From: an uncultured Bacteroidales bacterium
GTDB taxonomy: Bacteria > Bacteroidota > Bacteroidia > Bacteroidales > Marinilabiliaceae
Length of the DNA stretch: 8,381 bases
Assembly: GCA_937892095.1 (NCBI GenBank)
Contig: CALAVC010000222.1
Span: 1 to 8,381 of the forward strand
Reading direction: 5' to 3'
In this document: positions 1 to 6,090 of the stretch, piece after piece
Position numbering within the stretch: the first letter of the stretch is position 1
How the letters are laid out: every line of letters starts with the position of its first letter
Program-made: the position numbers and the translations under genes
Notes under the pieces: model-generated
The model's database searches: none
Seen by the model: the letters and a program-made list of their open reading frames with translations, nothing else
Told to the model about the DNA's origin: nothing

Positions 1-55
1 TAACCACCCCCTCTGAAGATTGCCTACTGTTGCATTATCAACTTGAACTTAGGAA

Positions 56-238
56 GTGAAAAAGAATGATTCCAACAACAATAGCGTCACTCCTGCAACA
101 AGCAACGGAGGACATGCAGCGCCAGCAGTCGCAACAGGACGCGCAGGCTACAGAAAGTCGTACGCAGAGCAGATTAGAGAGTCAAAGGAGAAGCTCATAC
201 GCGACACCATCGACATGCTCAGGAACGGAGAACTCTAG
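56..238 (+). CDS. Small 60-residue protein of unknown function
   Basis: The frame opens with GTG at 56, directly after an in-frame TAG at 50-52, and ends with TAG at 236-238. The product has a low-complexity Asn/Ala/Gly/Thr N-terminus (about residues 1-30) and a helical, charged C-terminus (about 31-60, containing YAEQIRESKEKLIRDTID). By hand count 46 of its 60 codons begin with a purine, against 32 of 57 in the overlapping frame that starts at 66, so this frame carries the better coding signal here. The C-terminus faintly recalls the start of ArdC-type N-terminal domains (a helix ending in 'I..L..G'), but the conserved Pro-Trp that would follow is absent, so I do not assign that family. It lies just upstream of the gene ending at 947. 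The alternative is that it is a shadow of a gene starting at 66. No function is proposed. Confidence 0.45.
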   Translation: MKKNDSNNNSVTPATSNGGHAAPAVATGRAGYRKSYAEQIRESKEKLIRDTIDMLRNGEL

Positions 239-947
239 CAGTCTGATTCAGAATGGCGGTAGTCGTGAAATATGCGACACAGGAGACGAGCAAGACAGGC
301 AGACGCTGATTAGCCTGAATCCCATCAACGTCCGCAGCCAGGCTCTTGACCCACGGACAAGCAAGCAGATGATTCTGAAAGAACTGAAGCTTAAAGACGC
401 TTTCAATCGCGAGGAGAATGCCAAGCGCTGGCTCTACTCACAGATAACCAAGTGCGCCATGATGGCCTCGACCGTTGTTCCTGATGCCCACATGGTTGAC
501 GAGTTCGCATCGGTGATTTTGCAGATGTACGGACAGAGGCCGATGATGCATCTGGCATTGTTCTTTGGCTACGCACAGGTGGGGCTGCACTTCTGCGATG
601 AAGACCAGATAGAGCACTATGGCACTTTCGACCTGAGTAGCCTGCTGAGCGACCTTGACCACCACATGCGTATTGTGTTGAACAAAAGCGTAGCCATAGA
701 CCAGAAGGTTAAGCGAATCGACTTTCGCATACAGATGTGCGATGATATAATCTCTGGCCTCATTGTTCATCCCGATGAATTGGCAGCACGCGATCCGTCA
801 CACCCAAGACATGGCTCAATGACGAGGGAGCAGATAGCTTTCTTCAACAGCGAGGAATGGGAAGAGACTAAGCGAGAGCAGAAAGCCAATGCTGAACGCG
901 AGCGCGAGAGGCTTGTACGTCAACGTAACGAATTGCTCGGTATTTGA
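66..947 (+). CDS. Hypothetical protein (293 codons as an open frame; true start uncertain)
   Basis: The open frame runs from ATG 66 to TGA 945-947. AGGAAG at 51-56, nine bases upstream, would be a fair ribosome binding site for ATG 66. However, the first ~60 residues are Gln/Ser/Arg/Thr-rich, like a shifted frame of another gene, and overlap the better-looking 60-codon frame at 56-238. From about residue 80 (near 306) the protein looks genuine: a conserved-looking stretch LNPINVRSQALDPRTSKQ, a helical body with paired Met and aromatic residues (QMYGQRPMMHLALFFGYAQVG), and a charged C-terminal helix (about residues 255-290, Glu/Arg-rich) that may form a coiled coil. Candidate later starts are ATG 369 in frame, or ATG 253 in another frame joined by a one-base shift near 306. 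I do not recognise the family. It is probably a soluble accessory protein of a mobile element, with no signal peptide or membrane segment seen. Confidence 0.6.
   Translation: MIPTTIASLLQQATEDMQRQQSQQDAQATESRTQSRLESQRRSSYATPSTCSGTENSSSLIQNGGSREICDTGDEQDRQTLISLNPINVRSQALDPRTSKQMILKELKLKDAFNREENAKRWLYSQITKCAMMASTVVPDAHMVDEFASVILQMYGQRPMMHLALFFGYAQVGLHFCDEDQIEHYGTFDLSSLLSDLDHHMRIVLNKSVAIDQKVKRIDFRIQMCDDIISGLIVHPDELAARDPSHPRHGSMTREQIAFFNSEEWEETKREQKANAERERERLVRQRNELLGI
253..309 (+). other. Possible original N-terminus in another frame, ending at a frame break
   Basis: ATG 253 lies 14 bases after the stop of the 60-codon gene and opens an 18-codon frame (MAVVVKYATQETSKTGRR, then TGA 307-309). 15 of its 18 codons begin with a purine. 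If one base were restored near 300-306, it would read directly into the convincing part of the downstream protein (ISLNPINV...). No X-XXY-YYZ slippery heptamer is present, so a deleted base or a sequencing error is likelier than programmed frameshifting. The competing frame over the same bases is also open and purine-rich (14 of 18), so this remains a hypothesis. Confidence 0.25.
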
Positions 948-954
948 TTGATTA

Positions 955-986
955 GGCTCTCTGGCCGTATGGCTGGAGAGTCTTTA
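955..986 (+). terminator. Rho-independent terminator candidate after the first gene
   Basis: The arms at 955-966 and 971-982 pair over 12 positions (nine Watson-Crick and three G-U pairs) around a GTAT loop, followed by TTTAT. The hairpin begins 7 bases after the stop codon at 945-947. The T-run is short, so termination may be partial. Its position between the upstream gene and the next promoter fits a transcription boundary. Confidence 0.6.
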
Positions 987-1000
987 TCTACCACATAACA

Positions 1001-1045
1001 TCCGAAAGTCTCCGATAACATCCGATAACCTCCGAAAGTCTCCGA
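1001..1045 (+). repeat. Five TCCGA motifs spaced exactly 10 bp apart (regulatory iterons)
   Basis: TCCGA starts at 1001, 1011, 1021, 1031 and 1041. The five-base spacers are AAGTC, TAACA, TAACC and AAGTC, so the outer two units are near copies of a 15-base element (TCCGAAAGTCTCCGA) separated by a central TCCGATAACA/C part. The 10-bp period puts every motif on about the same face of the helix. The last motif ends directly at the TTGACA of the promoter candidate. This is the geometry of a cooperative activator or repressor site, or of short replication iterons. The regulator is unknown. Confidence 0.7.
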
Positions 1046-1072
1046 TTGACAAAATCCCCCACTATATTTTTG
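1046..1072 (+). promoter_or_regulatory. Promoter candidate for the helicase operon
   Basis: TATTTTTG at 1065-1072 matches the Bacteroides primary-sigma -7 element TAnnTTTG exactly. TTGACA starts at 1046, abutting the repeat array. The gap from TTG to the -7 element is 16 bases, shorter than the usual 19-21 for Bacteroides -33/-7 spacing, which would fit a promoter that depends on a factor bound at the adjacent TCCGA array. Transcription would start a few bases downstream, giving a leader of roughly 20-25 bases before ATG 1102. Confidence 0.5.
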
Positions 1073-1098
1073 CGGTTTGAGATTCAAATTTCAAACCG
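1073..1098 (+). promoter_or_regulatory. Inverted repeat over the predicted transcription start and leader
   Basis: CGGTTTGA (1073-1080) and TCAAACCG (1091-1098) form a perfect 8-bp inverted repeat with a 10-base spacer, placed between the -7 element and ATG 1102. It could be an operator for a dimeric repressor overlapping the start of transcription. If the transcript begins upstream of 1073, it could instead be an mRNA hairpin ending three bases before the start codon that limits initiation. Confidence 0.5.
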
Positions 1099-1101
1099 AT
1101 A

Positions 1102-4100
1102 ATGACAAAACGAAAAAGACACAACAGCTCCCTCGATGGAGTATATACACCTGCGGCGAAGGGCATCGAGACGCTTGATACGCTGATTCCTGACTCGATG
1201 GACGAGGGAATGCGAACGGCTCTCGAACGACTGAACAACGCTCTGGGTGGCGACGTGGCAGGGTTCGTCTGCGCACGACTGAAGATCACTCGTGAGCAAC
1301 TGGCACAGTATTTCAAGGCCGAGCAGGTGGACTCAATTGCCTTGGCCATCTACAACATCGAAGCTCGTCACGAGGCAATGGTCTGCGGTGACGAGACAGG
1401 CGTGGGCAAAGGCCGTCAGGCAGCAGGTATCGTCAGATATGCCAAGGAGAACGGCCGTCTGCCAATCTTCTTCACCGAAAAGAAAAACCTCTTCTCCGAT
1501 TTCTACCGCGATGCGAAGGACACTGGCATTGCCCACTACAAGCCACTTATCATCAACTCCGACGGCACTGTCTATGACTACGACAAGTGCATCGACCCGA
1601 CACCAGGAGCGGAGAAATACGAGGCGGTCTATGAGCCACTGCCGAACGCTGAGATGGCCAAGATCTTCAAGAGCAAGAAGATGCCAGAAGGCTATGATTA
1701 TATCCTCTGCACGTATTCGCAGCTGTCGGACAGTGAGGCGAAAAAGGAGTTCCTTGCATCAGTTGCCGAAAGGGGCAAAGCTATCTATGTATGCGACGAA
1801 GCACACAATGCAGCTGGTCAATCGAGCCGTGGCGATGTGGTACGTGAGCTCATCAGTGCCGATGGGTGCGATGTGATATTCCTTTCTGCCACCTTTGCCA
1901 AAGCGCCCAAGAACCTGTTGCTATATATCCAGAGAACAAAGCTCAAGGACTGTACTACGCCATTGACGCTATCATTGGCTATCAGTCGTGGCGGCATTCC
2001 GCTTCAGGAACTTATATCGTCGCTTCTCGTGGAGAGCGGACAGATGGTGCGGAGGCAGCGAGACAACACCAAGATCGAGGTCAACTACAACAACACCGAC
2101 GAAGCCGACCGACAGATTGACGACGTGAACTACAATCGCATTATGCGTTTCGTGCGTGATGCGTTGAGCTTGCAAAATATGCACGTCCGTGAACTCATCT
2201 CGCAGCTGAAGAATCAAAAGGTGCTACCCAAGAGCGCAAAGCCATACAGTATCTTCTCGTATATGTTCGTGATTACAAACGCGCTACTGCTCGCCATTAA
2301 AGCAAAGAGTGTGGTGCGCAAGACTATAGAGCATGTTCGTGACGGACGAGCAGTAGTCATCGGTCTTAGTCAGACATCGGCAGCCCACCTCGAACCGCAG
2401 CGACTCATCAACCTGATGGGGCGCAACGTGAAGATTGGCGATTTGGTGCGTGGCGATTTCGCACAGTATCTGCTGTTCATCCTGGAGCGCAGTCTGGTTA
2501 TCTCACAAGGCAAGGACGAGGAGGAAAACGAGGACGGCTCGCACAAGGACCAGAAGACAATCCTCGATCTCGATTACGGCAAGCTGTTTGCCGAAGGTAC
2601 GATAACAGGCACTCAGCTTCAGGAGTCCATCATCATCAAGCAGGAGTACGAGCGTATCAAGCAGGAGATCCTGAACGAGAAGTTCGGCATACCATTGTCG
2701 CCTATCGACCTTATCAAGCAGATGCTCTCGAAGGAGAACGCCAACGGGCATAAGATTCGTGTCGAGGAATGTACTGGACGACAACTCGGACTTGAATACC
2801 CAAAGCTCGATGACTTCACGTTGGGCAAGCTCTACAATGATTTCCAGTGCAACAACATCGACGTGCTCATCATCAACGCAGCTGGTGCGACAGGAGCTTC
2901 GGCTCATGCCAAGGTCATACCTGGTAAAGTGCCATTGGAGAAGGTTCGTCAGCGTGTGATGATCATTGCGCAGCCTGAGTTGAACGTTGCAACCGAGATT
3001 CAGAAGCGTGGCCGTATCAACAGAACGGGACAGGTGAAACTGCCTATCTATGAGTACGTGACATCGTTCATTCCGTATGAGTCGCGCACAATGATGATGC
3101 TCCGCAAGAAGCTCAAATCGCTTGATGCTAACACGACAGGCTCTCAGCGACAGAATGAGAATGTGGTTTCGGAGTTTGTCGATTTCGATAACAAGTATGG
3201 TGACGAGGTAGTAAAGACGTGGCTCACTCAGCATGACCAGGAGGCAAAGATGCTTTTCCCTGATACCGATGGCAAGGTCAGCCAGAGCGGATGCGCCAAG
3301 GATGCGACTGGTCACGCTGCCATCTTCGACACCACGGCACAGGAACAGATGTTCTCAGCCATCATCGACGACTACAAGGAGCTGGAGAAAAATATGCAGT
3401 CGATGGGTCTTTGGGACTTGGAGACGCAACGACTTGATATGCAGGCGAAGCTCATTAACGAGCGACTGTTGACGTATCGCGCGAAAGTTAAATCTCCGCT
3501 CGGTGGTTCGTCTTATATTGGCCTCTATGAGTGTCGCGTAGGCGGTAAGCCATATCTGCCTGAAGAGGTTGTGAACATGGTCAAGTCGGGCATCGAAGCC
3601 TTTGGTGGCCGATGCTATATCTCCATTGCGATGGATGAAGAGATTACAAAATGGTACGACAACCGATGGATCAATGGCGCACAGTTCAAGCCAGCCTTCG
3701 ATGCTCGCAGAAAGAAGCTCACCGATGAGTACGAGGATTTGGTCAAGACCCTAAAAGACGAGGAGGAGATTGACGATGCCAAGCAGCTCTTCCAGATGAA
3801 GCTCAACAAACTAAACCTCGACGAGGAGGCTGCAAAGGAGAAGAACAGTGCGACGTGTGAGCAGGTGAAGAAGGGATTGCGCCTGATACGCATTGGTGAT
3901 ATAGTGCGTGAGTTCCTTCCGTTGAAGCGTACACAGTCGGACGGCACAGAGGTCTATCCGATGGCGATTCTCACAAGCATCAGTTTCGGCAAGGAGGACA
4001 AGGATAAGTATCTACCTGGCAAAATCAAGTTGCATTTCGCAGTAGCCAAGTCGTGCAAGCACTATGAGATAAACCTCGTTAGCAACGACAAGAACGGAGG

Positions 4101-5247
4101 CTTTGAGGTATTAAGCCAATTGAAGGATCACACCGATAAGTACACTGGCTATCCGAATGTGGGCGACTACAACCTGTTCTACTACAACAACGACAATACC
4201 ATCCATAGCGAGTGTGCAACCGCCATTGATATGTGGCGCGACGAGATACGACTATTGCAAAATGGTATTGAAAGGCGTTACATCATTACGGGTAACATCA
4301 TTGACGCATTCCGTTCACCTATAGTAGCCGCACGTCGCCCTCAGACCATCTACTTCACGATGCAGATGCGAAACGGAGAAACGCAGTGGGTGCCAGGACT
4401 GCTGATGCCTGAGAACATGCAGGACGAGAAATCCACCGACATGACATTCCTGCCGTTTGAGTGGGGATTGCCATTGTGTAAGGTCAATCCGTCTGTCGTC
4501 AAGGGCTACGGCTCGAAATCGACAATCTACAAGATCAGCGGTTCTGATGTTCCAGTTGACTTCTTCTTCAAGGTTGAAGGTACTCGCCATGTGATGATCA
4601 AGTACATGACATCATCCACTGACAGTACACAGAATAAGCTGTTCGAGGAACTGGGGAAATCAGTTTTCAAAGACATCTACGGAATCTTCAAACGCACGCC
4701 GAAGCAGTATCTCTTTGAGTACCGACCAAGAGTCAGTTGGTGGAAGGACTTGCCCGACTATATCGACCCTGAAGAACAGAAGATACTCGATTGCCTTACC
4801 GACCTCGGCTACAGTATCGAAGTGCCGACCAAGAACATACCGCAGTCCATCTACGACAAGATCCAGGCCGACCGCTATAACTACGAGTGGGAGCCATTGG
4901 ATTGGAAAGAATCTGATATTCCAGACGGCAAGACATCATCAAACGCTGCAAAGCTCAAGCGCAAACGCAAGCAGATGCAGTTGGCATTGGCAGTTGAGAT
5001 TGAGCTCAACATGATGCGCAATGCAGCCTCCGACAAGAACCTGAACGGTGTGCCATCGAGCAAGAGTCGTGCTACTCAGCTTCGCAGATTCATAGCCAAG
5101 AACTACGACAAACGCTATCTGAATGTGCGTAGTGGCAAAGATGGTTACGACATCACGGCTGATGACCATAAGCGCAAAGGCTCGGTGCATATCTTCACCC
5201 TTGCCACCGCAGACCCCGACTACATTATCCGAACACTCTTCAACTAG
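1102..5247 (+). CDS. Strawberry-notch-like SF2 helicase/NTPase of a mobile element
   Basis: This 1381-residue cytoplasmic protein is predicted to hydrolyse ATP and remodel or translocate on nucleic acid. Visible motifs in order: a Q-motif-like FKAEQVDSIALAI (about 71-83); Walker A GDETGVGKGRQ (96-106), the strawberry-notch form GDxTGxGKGR; a DEAH box (232-235); motif III SAT (262-264); a C-terminal helicase lobe with INAAGATGASAHAK (about 591-604) and motif VI QKRGRINRTGQ (634-644), followed by the family-typical ExR...LKSL segment. A charged coiled-coil-like stretch spans about 870-915. The region from about 650 onward is long and unassigned. A Lys/Arg tag, KRKRKQMQLALAVEIEL (1286-1302), precedes a C-terminal module of about 60 residues. 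It is the first gene of the operon, after the promoter at 1046-1072. ATG 1102 is chosen because it follows the leader directly. No key motif is missing. Anti-restriction or replication roles are inference. Confidence 0.9.
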   Translation: MTKRKRHNSSLDGVYTPAAKGIETLDTLIPDSMDEGMRTALERLNNALGGDVAGFVCARLKITREQLAQYFKAEQVDSIALAIYNIEARHEAMVCGDETGVGKGRQAAGIVRYAKENGRLPIFFTEKKNLFSDFYRDAKDTGIAHYKPLIINSDGTVYDYDKCIDPTPGAEKYEAVYEPLPNAEMAKIFKSKKMPEGYDYILCTYSQLSDSEAKKEFLASVAERGKAIYVCDEAHNAAGQSSRGDVVRELISADGCDVIFLSATFAKAPKNLLLYIQRTKLKDCTTPLTLSLAISRGGIPLQELISSLLVESGQMVRRQRDNTKIEVNYNNTDEADRQIDDVNYNRIMRFVRDALSLQNMHVRELISQLKNQKVLPKSAKPYSIFSYMFVITNALLLAIKAKSVVRKTIEHVRDGRAVVIGLSQTSAAHLEPQRLINLMGRNVKIGDLVRGDFAQYLLFILERSLVISQGKDEEENEDGSHKDQKTILDLDYGKLFAEGTITGTQLQESIIIKQEYERIKQEILNEKFGIPLSPIDLIKQMLSKENANGHKIRVEECTGRQLGLEYPKLDDFTLGKLYNDFQCNNIDVLIINAAGATGASAHAKVIPGKVPLEKVRQRVMIIAQPELNVATEIQKRGRINRTGQVKLPIYEYVTSFIPYESRTMMMLRKKLKSLDANTTGSQRQNENVVSEFVDFDNKYGDEVVKTWLTQHDQEAKMLFPDTDGKVSQSGCAKDATGHAAIFDTTAQEQMFSAIIDDYKELEKNMQSMGLWDLETQRLDMQAKLINERLLTYRAKVKSPLGGSSYIGLYECRVGGKPYLPEEVVNMVKSGIEAFGGRCYISIAMDEEITKWYDNRWINGAQFKPAFDARRKKLTDEYEDLVKTLKDEEEIDDAKQLFQMKLNKLNLDEEAAKEKNSATCEQVKKGLRLIRIGDIVREFLPLKRTQSDGTEVYPMAILTSISFGKEDKDKYLPGKIKLHFAVAKSCKHYEINLVSNDKNGGFEVLSQLKDHTDKYTGYPNVGDYNLFYYNNDNTIHSECATAIDMWRDEIRLLQNGIERRYIITGNIIDAFRSPIVAARRPQTIYFTMQMRNGETQWVPGLLMPENMQDEKSTDMTFLPFEWGLPLCKVNPSVVKGYGSKSTIYKISGSDVPVDFFFKVEGTRHVMIKYMTSSTDSTQNKLFEELGKSVFKDIYGIFKRTPKQYLFEYRPRVSWWKDLPDYIDPEEQKILDCLTDLGYSIEVPTKNIPQSIYDKIQADRYNYEWEPLDWKESDIPDGKTSSNAAKLKRKRKQMQLALAVEIELNMMRNAASDKNLNGVPSSKSRATQLRRFIAKNYDKRYLNVRSGKDGYDITADDHKRKGSVHIFTLATADPDYIIRTLFN
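4948..5013 (+). repeat. Basic/amphipathic tag motif, copy 1 (in helicase)
   Basis: Codons for residues 1283-1304 of the helicase encode a basic cluster (KRKRK at 1286-1290), then QMQ, then a hydrophobic-acidic segment LALAVEIEL. 19 of 22 residues match the copy at 6861-6926. In the 17-residue core seven codon pairs differ synonymously and only one changes the amino acid (L/M). The tag separates the helicase body from the final ~60-residue domain. Confidence 0.8.
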
Positions 5248-5262
5248 CAAATCATACACACA

Positions 5263-6090
5263 ATGAAAGTAACACGCGACAACTACTGGGCGAACCATGA
5301 CCAGATTCGCCAAGACATAACCTCGGCAGGCTTCATGCCTAACGTATTCACCGATAACGCATGGCAGCTCCTTGACTCGGAGGCTGAGCCTGACGTGAAC
5401 TGGGACGATTGGGACGATGACGACTTCAGCAAGCAGCGCGAGGTCATCACTCAGCTCATCGCAGAGATCAATCGTTTCTACTCTGAGCAAGGCAAGGATA
5501 ACGAGCCTGCCAAAGAGCCTGAGAAACCCAAAGAGAAACCAAAGCCAGAGCCGAAGAAGGATAAACCGAAAGATACACCGAAGCCATCGGGCAAGAATGG
5601 CAAATCGGTGGATGTACTCACTCCAGAGGTAGACATCATCCAGCAGTACATCAAGATACATGGCAAGAGCCGTGACAGTGCGTATGACCACGCGTTGAAC
5701 TTGCTTCGCAAGCTCCAGCGACTCATCAATACTCGTGTCATCCGATCGACATCGCCTTACGCAAGTGAGATGCGGACAATACAGGAACAGCTTCTTAGAG
5801 TGTTGAGAGTGAAGAACCTCGACCGCGTGGAGATTGACAATCTACAAAAGTACGTCGATATTGCAAACACAGAGCATGTGTCGAACGTCACTGCGTGGAT
5901 CAAGACCTTCATCAGCACCTACGAGCATCGCAGACCTGAGATTGGCAAGGCTCGTAAGTTCCTCGCCAAGGCTCCGAACGTGCCAGAGCTACAGGACGCA
6001 AAGCACGCCCTCGATGACTACATCAACAACCGCATTGAGCGCGTTGACCTCACCGAAAGTCAGTTGAACGGTTTAATGGGCATACTCTGA
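5263..6090 (+). CDS. Hypothetical helical protein with Lys/Pro-rich linker, mobile-element accessory module
   Basis: This 275-residue protein starts 15 bases after the helicase stop. It has three parts: an N-terminal region (1-80) with a very acidic WDDWDDDD patch (47-54) and a helix; a low-complexity Lys/Pro/Glu linker (about 81-110, PEKPKEKPKPEPKK); and an all-helical C-terminal domain (about 116-275) beginning SVDVLTPEVDIIQQYIKIHGK, with SPYASEMRTIQEQLLRVL at 164-181. From memory, the pattern 'SPEV.FI....HGK...LQ.. I...R..SPYA.EI..IQ..L' recurs in linker-separated proteins of Bacteroidales mobile elements. I could not check this and assign no function. No membrane segment, signal peptide or catalytic motif is visible. 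Its TGA overlaps the next ATG (TGATG at 6088-6092), implying translational coupling with the zincin protein. A similar Lys/Pro linker occurs in that protein, suggesting both are built from the same modular stock. Confidence 0.85.
   Translation: MKVTRDNYWANHDQIRQDITSAGFMPNVFTDNAWQLLDSEAEPDVNWDDWDDDDFSKQREVITQLIAEINRFYSEQGKDNEPAKEPEKPKEKPKPEPKKDKPKDTPKPSGKNGKSVDVLTPEVDIIQQYIKIHGKSRDSAYDHALNLLRKLQRLINTRVIRSTSPYASEMRTIQEQLLRVLRVKNLDRVEIDNLQKYVDIANTEHVSNVTAWIKTFISTYEHRRPEIGKARKFLAKAPNVPELQDAKHALDDYINNRIERVDLTESQLNGLMGIL

Noticed and set aside
304..309. Programmed -1 frameshift at the CGC-TGA junction
   Set aside because: No slippery heptamer or clear downstream structure was found; a base loss or alternative start explains the frames more simply.
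1001..1045. Phased TCCGA array as a CRISPR array
   Set aside because: Pentamer repeats with 5-base spacers are far too short for CRISPR repeats and spacers; no cas genes are present.
1292..1876. Plus-strand open frame of 194 codons
   Set aside because: Ser/Arg/Thr-rich shifted-frame shadow over the Walker A and DEAH region of the helicase.
2503..3315. Minus-strand open frame of 270 codons
   Set aside because: It lies wholly inside the helicase gene, opposite its C-terminal helicase lobe with clear motifs; the Leu/Val/Ile-rich composition is what reverse-strand reading of this codon usage gives.
4939..5691. Minus-strand open frame of 250 codons spanning the helicase/275-residue gene junction
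   Set aside because: It is antisense to two well-supported genes, hydrophobic and Arg-rich from reversed Lys/Glu codons, with no recognisable domain.
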